Shown here one piece after another: positions 44,645 to 54,427 of a DNA stretch of 64,000 nt. Every line of letters begins with the position of its first letter. Within the stretch, counting starts at the first letter, position 1. Below the pieces are notes generated by a model. It saw only the letters and a list, made by a program, of their open reading frames with translations. It was not told where the DNA came from and searched no databases. This stretch comes from an uncultured Erysipelotrichaceae bacterium (GTDB taxonomy: Bacteria > Bacillota_I > Bacilli_A > Erysipelotrichales > Erysipelotrichaceae), in NCBI GenBank assembly GCA_934675465.1, contig CAKUQM010000003.1:1-64000 (forward strand), in the 5' to 3' direction. The position numbers and the translations under genes are program-made.

Positions 44645-47600
44645 TTACTTCTTTACTTCCCTATATGTCTCATCAATGATGCTATACAGGAAACAATAAA
44701 CAGGTTTAGAAGATAGTGATTCAATATAAGTTCTATAACCATTTAATTGTTCATCATAGTGTACATCATCAATTGTTTTAGTCTTATAATCAATGATTAC
44801 AATCTTGTCTTCGTATTCAAGTAATAGATCTATAAAACCATGTTTACCATTATCCATGAATTCATATTCTTTAAAGATTTTAGCTTCTTTAATGTTTTCA
44901 AGTAGTGGTGAATCAATAAATGCTTTTATTTTGTTTATATATTTATTATCTACACTTGTATAATCAGGATTCTTAAAATCTAACATCTCAAGATAATAGT
45001 GAATCTTAGTACCAAGTTCCATTTTATCTAAGGTGGTTTGATCGATTAAACCCGCTTGTTTAGAGAAATGTGAAGTTATTACTTCTGTAGGTATAACTTC
45101 TACATTAGTTTTTAATACTAAAGACTTAGACTTTGTCATCGTGGTAAATAAATCCTTTTGTATAGTATTCTCTAATATTTCAGGAATATCTTTATTAATA
45201 ATGAAATGATTTAAATCATTCTTGATATAAGTTAACATAGAAGAATAATTCTTAATAGAAGCTTTAGTCATATCATCCAAAGGATAATCTACTGGATCAA
45301 TCTTATCATCAAAAGAATTAATAATAATCATCTTCTCTTTAGCTCTAGTTAAGGCAACATAAAACAACCTAATCTTCTCACCAATATCCTCAAGATCATA
45401 ATTATATTTATATAACTCTTTAATAAAAGTATCTCTTAGACCTCTATTATTAATGAAGGCAGGCATAATAATACCATGGTTCTTATCAAACAAGAAATCA
45501 CCCTTCTTATCTTGTTGATTAAAAGAATAAGACAAACAAGGATAATAAACCACATTATACTCAAGTCCCTTAGACTTATGATAGTTAGTGATTCTAACCG
45601 CATTCTCTACTTCACTACCAATCCTAAACTTAATATCATCCTCTCTATCAAACACATCAACAAGATAATCATTAAAGTCCCTATAGGTATAACCTAAATT
45701 ATTTAAATTGTTTGCCAATTGATATAAATAATCAATCTTTACATTAGAGGCATGAACATCCTTAATCTTAACTAGCTTACTATAAACATCAAAAGACTCC
45801 ATAATCTCATCTAAGATATTTGAAATAGTCTTGGTATCGATATTTGTTTTAATATCGTTTATTTTTATATAAGTTGGTGAAGTAAATATTTGATTGTTGG
45901 TAATATTATTAAAAATATCCTCATCACTTGTCTCACACAAGAAACTTCTCTCTAACGAGATATAAGCATGCTTGTCATAATTAACTAACAACTTAAAAAT
46001 ACTTCTAATAACCGTCAACAAATCAGACTCAGACATCTTCTCTTCTGTCTCAATAAAAGTAGGAATATTATTAGCTGTCAACACTTCCTTAAACACATCA
46101 AACTTACTAGACCTATCCATCAAAATAGTAATATCTCTATAATCACATAAGTGATCCTTTAGCTTGAAAGTATTAACCCTACTTTTAATATCATCCGCAA
46201 TAAGTTGAGCCTCTATATATGCACTGTCTATTCCCTTTTGCTTCCCATAAGACAAAATCTCACAAGTATACTTATCATCCTTTATATAAGATAAATTACC
46301 AGCTATTAGTTGATGACCTCTTGTATAATCAGCACCACCAACCCTTGAGGACATCGTCTTATTAAAAAACAAATTAATATCCCTTAATACTTCAAACCTA
46401 CTTCTAAAGTTATTAGTCAAATCAATCTTCTTACCACCAACATTATTAGAATAATCCTCATACTTTTTCTTGAAAATATCTGGATTTGCATATCTAAAAC
46501 GATAAATGGACTGCTTAATATCACCAACTACATAAACATTATTATTAGAAATCTTATTAATCAATAATTCTTGAATATCGCTAGTATCCTGATACTCATC
46601 AATCAATATTTCATAGAAATTATTCTTAATAGACTCTCTAATCTCATCATTTTTATCAACAACCTCAATAGCCAACTTAGCTATATCAATAAAATCATAG
46701 AAATTATTCTCTTTCTTATAAATATTAATTCTTCTATTTAATTCTTCAGCCAATTCCAATAAACAATTAACATAATCTTTATTTATAAGAACATCATTTA
46801 TAAGAGTCGACTTATCGTACTTAGTTAATTCATTGATTTCCTTTATTATGTCCTTAATCTTATCCTTTAAGGCTAAGGCATCCTCATCATACTCTTCCTT
46901 ATTCTTCTTCCTAACAGGAGCAATATTAGCTACATAAGAACGTACCTCTTCATAACTTGATAAATTATTAATACCTTGCCAATTGTTAAAGAATCTATTC
47001 AAATCATCAAGCTCACTTATTTTATTTAACAATTCATCAACCTGCTTAAGCTTTTGAAGAAGTAATGATGTATAACTATCAAGTTCATCATTTAAATGAG
47101 AAGTTGAAAAGAATAAATCGTTATAAGTTTTAATAAAATTATCCCTATCATAAATAAGATCCAACTTCTTATTTAAACTCTTCACAAAACCCTTAACAAC
47201 ATCATCATCCTTAACACAATACTTAGAAATAATATCTTTGAATATATCATTTGAAACATATTGTTGTTCAAAGATTTCATCTAAAAACTTATCAGTAATC
47301 CCATTAATAATATTAGAATCAGCTATATCAATATCTTTGTCTACATTTAATAGTTGATGATACTTCTTTACCAAGAATAAAGAATAGGCATCAAAGGTCA
47401 TAATATAAGCTGAATCAATCTTATTTAATTGTGCTTTCTTAAGATCAGGATCTAAAGAATTATCCTCTACTAAAAGTTTAATAACCCTTTGTTTCATCTC
47501 AGCAGCTGCCGCATTAGTAAAAGTTAAAACCAATAGTCTATCTACATCGATATTATTAGCTAAATGATTAAAAAGCCTCTGAGTTAAAACTTTAGTCTTA

Positions 47601-47686
47601 CCACTACCTGCCCCAGCTGAAATCATAGTGTTATATACAGGAATAGTAATAGCTTCTAATTGTTCATCAGTATATCTAATCTCCAT
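44645..47686 (-). CDS. addA: AddA-type helicase-nuclease
   Basis: A 1013-residue UvrD-family enzyme. Motifs: Q-motif and Walker A MISAGAGSGKTKVLTQRL (about 17-34), VLTFTNAAAAEMKQRV, Walker B ILIDEYQDTSD, IKQSIYRFRYANP, and C-terminal RecB-like nuclease with VIIDYKTKTIDDVHYDEQL. With AddB it resects double-strand breaks for recombination and degrades foreign DNA. It overlaps addB by 11 bases. Confidence 0.92.
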   Translation of the reverse strand: MEIRYTDEQLEAITIPVYNTMISAGAGSGKTKVLTQRLFNHLANNIDVDRLLVLTFTNAAAAEMKQRVIKLLVEDNSLDPDLKKAQLNKIDSAYIMTFDAYSLFLVKKYHQLLNVDKDIDIADSNIINGITDKFLDEIFEQQYVSNDIFKDIISKYCVKDDDVVKGFVKSLNKKLDLIYDRDNFIKTYNDLFFSTSHLNDELDSYTSLLLQKLKQVDELLNKISELDDLNRFFNNWQGINNLSSYEEVRSYVANIAPVRKKNKEEYDEDALALKDKIKDIIKEINELTKYDKSTLINDVLINKDYVNCLLELAEELNRRINIYKKENNFYDFIDIAKLAIEVVDKNDEIRESIKNNFYEILIDEYQDTSDIQELLINKISNNNVYVVGDIKQSIYRFRYANPDIFKKKYEDYSNNVGGKKIDLTNNFRSRFEVLRDINLFFNKTMSSRVGGADYTRGHQLIAGNLSYIKDDKYTCEILSYGKQKGIDSAYIEAQLIADDIKSRVNTFKLKDHLCDYRDITILMDRSSKFDVFKEVLTANNIPTFIETEEKMSESDLLTVIRSIFKLLVNYDKHAYISLERSFLCETSDEDIFNNITNNQIFTSPTYIKINDIKTNIDTKTISNILDEIMESFDVYSKLVKIKDVHASNVKIDYLYQLANNLNNLGYTYRDFNDYLVDVFDREDDIKFRIGSEVENAVRITNYHKSKGLEYNVVYYPCLSYSFNQQDKKGDFLFDKNHGIIMPAFINNRGLRDTFIKELYKYNYDLEDIGEKIRLFYVALTRAKEKMIIINSFDDKIDPVDYPLDDMTKASIKNYSSMLTYIKNDLNHFIINKDIPEILENTIQKDLFTTMTKSKSLVLKTNVEVIPTEVITSHFSKQAGLIDQTTLDKMELGTKIHYYLEMLDFKNPDYTSVDNKYINKIKAFIDSPLLENIKEAKIFKEYEFMDNGKHGFIDLLLEYEDKIVIIDYKTKTIDDVHYDEQLNGYRTYIESLSSKPVYCFLYSIIDETYREVKK

Positions 47687-49892
47687 CTACTGCTTCCTCC
47701 TTCTTAGTTTCATAATAAACATAATCCTTAAGTCTCTTATAACAGATATCCTTATATCGACAATAAATACATGAAACATTCTTATTATCAATTACCTTTG
47801 GATTAATACTAAAGTCATTATTTAGAATACTTGTTGATGCTTCTAGTATTTTATCTTCAACAAGCTTAATCATATCTTTCATATCTTGATCTGATATAAC
47901 CTTAGAATTCTTAGACAATTCACCATTTTTAGTAATAGCCAATTTAGAAACAACACTAGACTTGCCATCTAAATCCTCTAGAATATTTATTCTACTAATG
48001 TCGTCTGTTGTAAAACCACTTAGCTTCATATCCTCATTCTTTTGAGTCTCTATGTCTTTCTTTTCATCATAAACATACTTAGGAGCTACTAGATGTTGAA
48101 GATAAAAACCAATTATCTTTGAAGGATCTTCTTGTAGTAAGTATAAATATGAAGGTAATTGTAAATTAAGCCCAAACTCAAAATACTTATCTTCAATCTT
48201 TGTATTGCCAGTCTTATAATCCACAATACATAGATTATCTTTACACTTAAGTATCTTATCGATAAAACCTTTGAAGAAGATATTATCTCTTAACTTTAAC
48301 TTAATACGCTTTTCACATTCAACATCATCAAAATAACATAATTCTTTTTGATTAAGAATAATATTAAAATCTTCCCTAATCTCTTCCTTAATTTTCTTGT
48401 TAAAATACAATTCCTTAGCACTAGTAAAAGTAACCTGATTATCCCAAAGCTCATCAAAATCTTTAGTATTATCTAAGACCATTTCTTGTAAAACATTATG
48501 GGCAATAGTACCAATAGTATTAAAGAAAGTTACATCGGAATCATCTGGTCTTAAGATATTGTCTAGGTAATACTTAAAGGCACATTCATAATAACTTTGC
48601 ATACTACTATAAGATAATTCAACAGTTTCCTTACCTACATTAAAGTTCTTATAACCATTATCATAATCACCATAATTGTTTCTATCGTATGTTGAATACA
48701 TCGAATCTAAATCATCATTATGCTCACCATACTTATCAAGATTATCCAACAATTCACCATATCTATTCCTATTAGACTTATCACTATGTAAATATTTATT
48801 GGTATAAGTAATATAATTCACATCACTAAACAACATTTGTCTTTCATACTTATTAAAAGGCGAATTCTTAGAATAAGACAACATTAGATTTTTAATATTA
48901 GACAAGTTACAAATTAGATTCTCTTTAATAATCCTATTCTTATCATTAGTATCATCAATACCTAAAAGATGACACATCTCATTATCTAAATATTCATTAT
49001 CTTTCTTATATGCTGGTACCTTATCATTGAAGCCTAAATAGAATACATAGTCAGCATCATCAAACAAATAATTATTTGAGACAACCTGCACTACATCCCT
49101 ATACTTCTTATTCAATTTAATATGTTTTAAGTCTTCAACAATAAAGTCGTAAGCTTCATTTAAATCTAGATACTTATTTAAGATATTAACTAAATCTTTA
49201 TTAGTTAATTCATTATAAATAGTCTCTCTATCCTTAAGCTTAATGTCTTCTAAGAACTTCTTAGCTGCTTCTGTTCCATATAAGCTATTATCACTTGGAT
49301 AATTTACTTTAAAGTCATAATAAGAATTATATCTTTTAAAATAATTCTCATATTCATTACCCGCAACAATATAGATATTATTGATGTCTATTCCATTTTC
49401 TAATAATTCAAAAATTGATTCATAAACATACTCAAGTTCTGATTCAATAGTATCAAACTCATAGATGTTATAGAGTTTATCTATGATAGTACCTTTAAGT
49501 ACTTTTGCATCTTTTAATCTTATGTCTCCGTAACCGTATACGATAGTATCTTTATTATGTTTGTTAAATAATGGATCTAATATCAATAAGTTTTTATCAA
49601 GTAGTTCCTTCTTAATCTTTACTAAATCATTTAGCTTATTATTAGGATAATCCTTATCTTCAACAAAATATAAGCTTTCAATTATTTCCTTGGCATTATT
49701 TAGTGTATAGCCATAAGTATCCATCAAATACTTAACAGTATGATAATCATAATCAAAATAATATCTCTTCTTATATTCTTCTAAAGTCATAAAAGATATA
49801 TCAACAAGACTCTTATTATTAGTAAGTATTTTTTCTTTAATGTCACTAGGACATATCAACAACATATTATCTTTGATATCTATTTGATGCAT
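47676..49892 (-). CDS. addB: AddB-like nuclease, short form
   Basis: A 738-residue partner of AddA; typical AddB proteins have about 1150. The C-terminal RecB-like nuclease shows LCIVDYKTGNT, the DNA-side motif SYSSMQSYYECAFKYYLDN (first iron-sulfur cysteine) and CIYCRYKDICYKR, which supply four cysteines for the cluster. The N-terminal helicase-like part is much reduced and has no visible Walker A. It overlaps the WYL gene by 26 bases. Confidence 0.85.
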   Translation of the reverse strand: MHQIDIKDNMLLICPSDIKEKILTNNKSLVDISFMTLEEYKKRYYFDYDYHTVKYLMDTYGYTLNNAKEIIESLYFVEDKDYPNNKLNDLVKIKKELLDKNLLILDPLFNKHNKDTIVYGYGDIRLKDAKVLKGTIIDKLYNIYEFDTIESELEYVYESIFELLENGIDINNIYIVAGNEYENYFKRYNSYYDFKVNYPSDNSLYGTEAAKKFLEDIKLKDRETIYNELTNKDLVNILNKYLDLNEAYDFIVEDLKHIKLNKKYRDVVQVVSNNYLFDDADYVFYLGFNDKVPAYKKDNEYLDNEMCHLLGIDDTNDKNRIIKENLICNLSNIKNLMLSYSKNSPFNKYERQMLFSDVNYITYTNKYLHSDKSNRNRYGELLDNLDKYGEHNDDLDSMYSTYDRNNYGDYDNGYKNFNVGKETVELSYSSMQSYYECAFKYYLDNILRPDDSDVTFFNTIGTIAHNVLQEMVLDNTKDFDELWDNQVTFTSAKELYFNKKIKEEIREDFNIILNQKELCYFDDVECEKRIKLKLRDNIFFKGFIDKILKCKDNLCIVDYKTGNTKIEDKYFEFGLNLQLPSYLYLLQEDPSKIIGFYLQHLVAPKYVYDEKKDIETQKNEDMKLSGFTTDDISRINILEDLDGKSSVVSKLAITKNGELSKNSKVISDQDMKDMIKLVEDKILEASTSILNNDFSINPKVIDNKNVSCIYCRYKDICYKRLKDYVYYETKKEEAVDGD

Positions 49893-50835
49893 CTAGTAGT
49901 ACCTTTCTAATCTCTTCTCTTAAAGATAGAGGTTCTAGTAAGTCAACTGACTCAACATATTGAAGACAAAACTTCACGATGTCTTCCTTTCCACACTTGG
50001 TATAAACTATAAAAGTTTCACCTTCATCTGCCAACATTACATCCTTACCAAAAGTATCGATGATGACATCCAAAGCCTTTTTATCACATCTTAGCGTAAC
50101 CCCTGTTTCATCACCACTATACATATAGATCTTATTATTGGCATAAGCATAGGCATCTAGATTCTTAGGCAGTCTTAGATAGTATTCATCTACAAGTTCA
50201 ATATCTTTCATTCTATCTACTCTAAAATGAGATAAACTATCATGGTTTTTACCCTTGCCTACCATATAGACCCTATCCCCATTAACTACTAAGAAATATG
50301 GACTACGATAATAAGCATCATCTCTTGTATTAACTAGTTTCTTGTTAATATCATAACGAGTATAGTTAAATTTAATTACTTTCTTTTCATTTATAGCTCT
50401 ACTTATTTGTTCGATATTTAGAAGAAATTGTTTATTATCTTTTTTCTTATTATTAGGCAAATAAACATTCTTAAAATAATCATTTCTCTTATACCTACTT
50501 TGAGACGATAACAACTTATTAACTAAGTCTTTACTAGCCCTATCAGGTATAAAGTGTGATGCGTGTACCGCATTACACAACAAAAGAACTTCTGAATGTT
50601 GAAACAGACGATCCTTTAAGTAATAACCTATTTTATTTTCATTGTAGTCAGAAATGTCATAACCAAAGTTAATCAACATTTCAATGTTACGATATAGTGT
50701 TCTTCTATCAATTGTTATATTATATTGTTTCTCTATTAAGTCAGTTATCTCGGTTCTTGTTAGTGGGTGGTTCTCATCACTGAACTCTTCTAACACTTTA
50801 TATACAGCAAGAATACTAGTCTTCTTTTCTTCCAT
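49867..50835 (-). CDS. WYL-domain transcription regulator
   Basis: A 322-residue regulator with an N-terminal winged helix (HPLTRTEITDLIEKQYNITIDRRTLYRNIEML) and a WYL domain (IKFNYTRYDINKK, RSPYFLVVNGDRVYMVGKG, HFRVDRMKDIEL). WYL proteins sense nucleic acids or nucleotides and often control defence or DNA repair genes. The frame opens at 50868, but MEEKKTSILAVYK at 50835 is the more likely start, preceded by AAGAAGAG. It lies directly upstream of addBA and the restriction operon and may control both. Confidence 0.85.
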   Translation of the reverse strand: MEEKKTSILAVYKVLEEFSDENHPLTRTEITDLIEKQYNITIDRRTLYRNIEMLINFGYDISDYNENKIGYYLKDRLFQHSEVLLLCNAVHASHFIPDRASKDLVNKLLSSQSRYKRNDYFKNVYLPNNKKKDNKQFLLNIEQISRAINEKKVIKFNYTRYDINKKLVNTRDDAYYRSPYFLVVNGDRVYMVGKGKNHDSLSHFRVDRMKDIELVDEYYLRLPKNLDAYAYANNKIYMYSGDETGVTLRCDKKALDVIIDTFGKDVMLADEGETFIVYTKCGKEDIVKFCLQYVESVDLLEPLSLREEIRKVLLDASNRYQR

Positions 50836-51091
50836 ATAATAACTCTTCTTGATATTTTTTTGATTCAACTAACATAGCTTCCAAGAAATTTAAATAATAT
50901 TCCTTCATTTCTCCAGTATCCTTAGACAGTCTTTCTTTCATCGACTCTTCTCTTTTACTATCAAAAATAGGCATGTTATTTTCTTTCTTATATAAAGCAA
51001 CATTAGATACTACTTCCATTCTCTTTAAGAACAATTCCTTCATTTGATCATCAATTTCATTGATCATCTTACGACATTCCATTAAATCCAT
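50816..51091 (-). CDS. Chorismate mutase type II (AroQ class) domain protein
   Basis: A 91-residue all-helical domain with the usual residues of the AroQ class: RKMINEIDDQMKELFLKRMEVV, VALYKKENNMPIFDSKREE and a C-terminal helix. It would convert chorismate to prephenate. No other aromatic amino acid gene is close. It overlaps the WYL gene by 20 bases and is the first gene of the leftward run. Confidence 0.88.
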   Translation of the reverse strand: MDLMECRKMINEIDDQMKELFLKRMEVVSNVALYKKENNMPIFDSKREESMKERLSKDTGEMKEYYLNFLEAMLVESKKYQEELLYGRKED

Positions 51092-51202
51092 ATTAAATAC
51101 CTCTTAATATTATTATACCTTTTATGTGTTCATTTTTTTGTACCTCAACTTGTGAATTTTTTAGTGATATAATTTATTAAAGAAAGATTGAGGAAAAATA
51201 AA

Positions 51203-52003
51203 ATGGGATTTTTACAAGGCAAGACTGTAATTATTACAGGCGGTGGTAGAGCTACACTAGCTGATGGTAGTTGTGGTTCTATTGGTTATGGTATTGCGAC
51301 TGCATACGCTAAGGAAGGTGCTAATATCGTTATCACTGGTCGTAATGTGGCAAAGCTAGATGATGCTAAGAAGGAATTAGAAGAAAAGTATGGAGTTAAG
51401 GTTCTTCCAATTCAAGCTGATGTTTCATCTGGTAGCAAAAATGAAGAGACAGTTAAGAATGTTATTAAGCAAACTGTAGACGCGTTTGGTAGAATTGATG
51501 TTCTTATCAATAACGCCCAAGCTTCAGCAAGTGGTGTTACTATTGCCGATCATACAACCGAACAATTTGATTTAGCTATATATTCTGGTTTATATGCAAC
51601 ATTCTATTATATGCAAGCATGTTACCCATACTTAAAGGAAACTAAGGGTACTGTAATTAACTTCGCATCAGGTGCTGGTTTATTTGGTAACTATGGTCAA
51701 TGTGCTTATGCTGCTGCTAAGGAAGGTATTAGAGGTTTAACTAGAGTTGCTGCTACTGAGTGGGGTAAGGATGGAATCAACGCTAATGTTGTTTGTCCAC
51801 TTGCTTGGACTGCTCAACTTGAAAACTTTGAAAAGGCATATCCTGAAGCATTTAAGGCTAATGTTAAGATGCCTCCTATGGGTCACTATGGTAATGTTGA
51901 AACTGAAATTGGTAGAGTTTGTGTTCAATTAGCTAACCCTGATTTCAAGTATATGAGTGGTGAAACTATTACTCTTGAAGGTGGCATGGGCTTAAGACCT
52001 TAA
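51203..52003 (+). CDS. Short-chain dehydrogenase/reductase
   Basis: A 266-residue SDR. It has the cofactor motif IITGGGRATLADGSCGSIGYGIA, with an insertion between the first glycines and GxGIA, the NNAQ motif, the catalytic serine in NFASGAGLFG and YAAAK. C-terminal GGMGL is typical. The insertion in the glycine loop and PLAWTAQLE suggest a non-FabG subgroup, and the substrate is unknown. A TTG at 51188 keeps the frame open, but GAGGAAA before the ATG at 51203 favours the latter. Confidence 0.88.
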   Translation: MGFLQGKTVIITGGGRATLADGSCGSIGYGIATAYAKEGANIVITGRNVAKLDDAKKELEEKYGVKVLPIQADVSSGSKNEETVKNVIKQTVDAFGRIDVLINNAQASASGVTIADHTTEQFDLAIYSGLYATFYYMQACYPYLKETKGTVINFASGAGLFGNYGQCAYAAAKEGIRGLTRVAATEWGKDGINANVVCPLAWTAQLENFEKAYPEAFKANVKMPPMGHYGNVETEIGRVCVQLANPDFKYMSGETITLEGGMGLRP

Positions 52004-52018
52004 TCATTAAAAATGAGG

Positions 52019-52043
52019 AAACGTAACTTTATAAGTTGCGTTT
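52019..52043 (+). terminator. Terminator of the SDR gene
   Basis: AAACGTAAC (52019-52027) and GTTGCGTTT (52035-52043), one G-U pair, followed by a run of T. Confidence 0.85.
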
Positions 52044-52106
52044 TTTTATTTTCACACAAAAATTCCTACACTATTTTAAATAATTGTTTGGTGGTAAACT
52101 ATAGGT

Positions 52107-52162
52107 GAACAGTCAGACCATGAGTCACAAAGGAAAACCCGACATTGGCGTGTCGGGTTTTC
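52107..52162 (+). ncRNA. Putative antitoxin RNA, unit 1
   Basis: An extended -10 (TGGTAAACT, 52092-52100) would start an RNA of about 55 nt ending at the hairpin AAAACCCGACA (52134-52144)/TGTCGGGTTTT (52151-52161). It carries GTCACAAAGG (52124-52133), complementary (one bulge) to CCTTGTGAC in the leader of the converging mRNA. No protein frame. The hairpin ends both this RNA and the mRNA. Confidence 0.55.
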
Positions 52163-52187
52163 AAATGCCTCCTTGTGACTATCACTG

Positions 52188-52325
52188 TTATTTAACCAAC
52201 AGTGCTATTAGCAGCTTAACTGCTAAAGCGATCATATCTACCATCGCCATGGCTAAAGCCATTTTAAATTCTTTCATTAAAACAGTCTCTCCATTTGTCA
52301 CAAGGAAGCGTAGAAGTATCTTCAT
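52188..52325 (-). CDS. Small hydrophobic peptide, putative type I toxin, unit 1
   Basis: From the ATG at 52277 the peptide has 29 residues: MKEFKMALAMAMVDMIALAV then KLLIALLVK, one membrane helix. GGAGAG lies nine bases before it. A second ATG at 52325, with AGGAAGGA before it, is in frame and adds MKILLRFLVTNGETVL (45 residues in all). The upstream start lies inside an RNA hairpin that would hide its ribosome-binding site. CCTTGTGAC in the leader can also pair with GTCACAAGG near the mRNA's 3' end. The peptide does not resemble Fst, Hok or TxpA, and toxicity is inferred from layout only. Confidence 0.6.
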   Translation of the reverse strand: MKILLRFLVTNGETVLMKEFKMALAMAMVDMIALAVKLLIALLVK

Positions 52326-52360
52326 AAAAAGATCCTTCCTAAGAAACATACTCATAGTTA

Positions 52361-52410
52361 TGTTTCTACTATATAATTACCGTTAAACTTTAAAATTCCT
52401 ACACTATTTT
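52361..52410 (-). promoter_or_regulatory. Leftward promoter of unit 1 peptide mRNA
   Basis: On the minus strand AATTTTAAAGTTTAAC and AATTATATAGTAG are nearly identical in all three units (around 52361-52400, 54840-54880 and 55195-55235), which is stronger support than the poor -35 match. The mRNA would start near 52363 and run about 230 nt to the shared hairpin. Confidence 0.5.
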
Positions 52411-52569
52411 TCAGTAATTACGCATGAACATTAGCCTATAATAAATGAACTTCAATATATTCACTGTTTATGGGCTTATTGAATGTTTTATGTGTTTAAA
52501 TATGTGTTAGTTTTAGGATGATATTTATAAGTTTTTCTTTAATTTATAAATATCGACAATTATTAAAAG

Positions 52570-52594
52570 ATAAACAATCGTGTTTATTGTTTAT
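52570..52594 (-). terminator. Terminator of the transposase gene
   Basis: ATAAACAAT (52570-52578) and ATTGTTTAT (52586-52594), then TTTTAATA on the minus strand. It overlaps the stop codon. A second hairpin, GATATTTATAA/TTATAAATATC, lies at 52520-52554. Confidence 0.6.
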
Positions 52595-53822
52595 TCTTAT
52601 TATCATTAATCGCTTTTATAAGCTTGTCTTTGATACTATCAGAAGATATTATACTTAACAGTTTTAGTATTTCTTCTTCAGGACGAGATTTAAAAGCAAT
52701 TTTAGCTTTTCTTTGGTCTAGTCCTGATAAAGGAATATAGATTTTAACCAATTGAATTATAAGGTTATTCATAAGTACCATGTTCTTTACTGCTTTTTTA
52801 TCTGTGCATCTAAACAAGTCTTCATTTAGATAGGTATCTTTTAGTTTATGAAAATCATTTTCTATAGCCCATCTATTATCGATGACATCAGCTATTTCTT
52901 GTACTTTAACTAAATCAGTAATGAAGTATCTGATACATTCCTTTTTAGATTTATTAGAAGTCATCTTAACATAAGATCTTATATCTTTATATCCATCATA
53001 TTCATAGCCTTTAGGAAGATTATAGACTTCTATTAATAAGTTATTTTGACTTATACTTTTAAGTTTCTTCTTATTTCTTTCTATCTTTAATGTAGCTTCT
53101 TCAAGAAGTAAAGGAATATTATCCTTTATAGTTAAGACATAATGACCTTTACCATCTCTTATAACTTCAGTTGTTCTTTTTTGACAATGCATGGCATCAG
53201 CAGTGATAACTGTTTTATTTAGATTCATAGATGATAATACATCTTGAGCCGAAGGTATTTCGTTGGTCTTATCATCAATTACTTCGCTTAATAAACAAGT
53301 AGAAGTTTGTACTTCATATACATTTAAGACATTAAGGTTTCTCTTACTTTGATCTGTATCTAATTTTCTACCTGTACCATTTACATACTTTCCATCTATT
53401 GCGATATGTCTTAGTCCAAAGTTAGATTCAAGTGATTTTAAAAACTCATATAGTCTTTCAATTGTACACTTGTAAAAAGACTTAGAATCAAGTAAAGAGA
53501 ACACTCTTCTAAAGGTATCATGAGATGGAGTCTTGAAACCTTTATTGATTAGTCCATACTTTTCAAATAATTTACGATTAACACTTATATAGTCTGCTAT
53601 ATATAAAAATGATTGGGTCTTTTCTTTGATGATGACAATCATGGCCATCAATAATAGATCACCTAACTTATAAGAAATCTTGTTTCTTTGTCTAAAGTCA
53701 ATCACATCATCAAAGATATGAATAGAGTTAATTGATGAAACAATCTCTAATATCTCATCATCTTCTAAGAAGACATTATTAACCGCCTCAGATAACACAA
53801 AAATGATATTGTCTTTTACCAT
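52584..53822 (-). CDS. ISAs1-family transposase
   Basis: A 412-residue DDE transposase. It shows the family's FRRVFSLLDSKSFYKC, IAIDGKYVNGTGRK (first Asp), NEIPSAQDVLSSMNL, VITADAMHCQKRTTEVI (second Asp) and NRWAIENDFHKLKD (Glu). All three catalytic acids are present and the gene is uninterrupted. Its start overlaps the accessory gene by seven bases. Confidence 0.92.
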   Translation of the reverse strand: MVKDNIIFVLSEAVNNVFLEDDEILEIVSSINSIHIFDDVIDFRQRNKISYKLGDLLLMAMIVIIKEKTQSFLYIADYISVNRKLFEKYGLINKGFKTPSHDTFRRVFSLLDSKSFYKCTIERLYEFLKSLESNFGLRHIAIDGKYVNGTGRKLDTDQSKRNLNVLNVYEVQTSTCLLSEVIDDKTNEIPSAQDVLSSMNLNKTVITADAMHCQKRTTEVIRDGKGHYVLTIKDNIPLLLEEATLKIERNKKKLKSISQNNLLIEVYNLPKGYEYDGYKDIRSYVKMTSNKSKKECIRYFITDLVKVQEIADVIDNRWAIENDFHKLKDTYLNEDLFRCTDKKAVKNMVLMNNLIIQLVKIYIPLSGLDQRKAKIAFKSRPEEEILKLLSIISSDSIKDKLIKAINDNKNKQ

Positions 53823-54427
53823 AACTTTAAACCTGCCTTATCTATAATATCTTTTAAATCTTCACTAATAACTGGTTTAACTAAAGTAAGAGGGTCAATT
53901 ACACAAAGCCTTAGTATGTTAATAAGATTTAATCTATCTCCATCACTAGTAATCTTTGATTTAAATAATTCATCTATTCTTTTAGAAATAGTCTTAACTC
54001 TTTTTAAATTAACATTATCTATATAGTCAAAGACATCATCATCTAAGTATGTTAAATAAGAGTGCTTAATTAATTCTTTAGAGTAGGTATTAAAGATAAA
54101 ATCAATTACTCCTAGTTTAATAAGAGGCTCACTAGCACCACCATATACACATCTATATAGTTCTCTTTTAAAGTTAAGCATAATAAAGCTACTTAAACCA
54201 TATTCAATATATTCGGGACTAGAGTTTTTCTTAACCTTAGGGATAAATCCTTTTTCTTCATCAATGATACCTAAAAACTCTTGAATACTTCTTGGATATC
54301 CTTTTTCTTTATCATAGACACTAGTACACTTATACAAACCATAGCCATAAGCAGTCTTTCTTATGGTTTTACCCTTACCTCTATACTTTTCAACCCAATC
54401 AGGATACTTATTGATTACTTTAGACAT
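53816..54427 (-). CDS. Accessory protein of the ISAs1-like element
   Basis: A 203-residue protein with no recognised domain, rich in lysine and aromatic residues; begins MSKVINKYPDWVEKYRGKGK. It precedes the transposase and overlaps it by seven bases in another frame, so the two are coupled, by reinitiation or a frameshift. Most ISAs1 elements have a single gene. It may be an N-terminal DNA-binding part that is separate here. Confidence 0.7.
   Translation of the reverse strand: MSKVINKYPDWVEKYRGKGKTIRKTAYGYGLYKCTSVYDKEKGYPRSIQEFLGIIDEEKGFIPKVKKNSSPEYIEYGLSSFIMLNFKRELYRCVYGGASEPLIKLGVIDFIFNTYSKELIKHSYLTYLDDDVFDYIDNVNLKRVKTISKRIDELFKSKITSDGDRLNLINILRLCVIDPLTLVKPVISEDLKDIIDKAGLKLW

Noticed and set aside
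52105..52386. Rightward 93-codon frame across unit 1 of the par-like array
   Set aside because: It has no ribosome-binding site, crosses the terminator hairpin and the antisense of the conserved leader, and has no counterpart in units 2 and 3.
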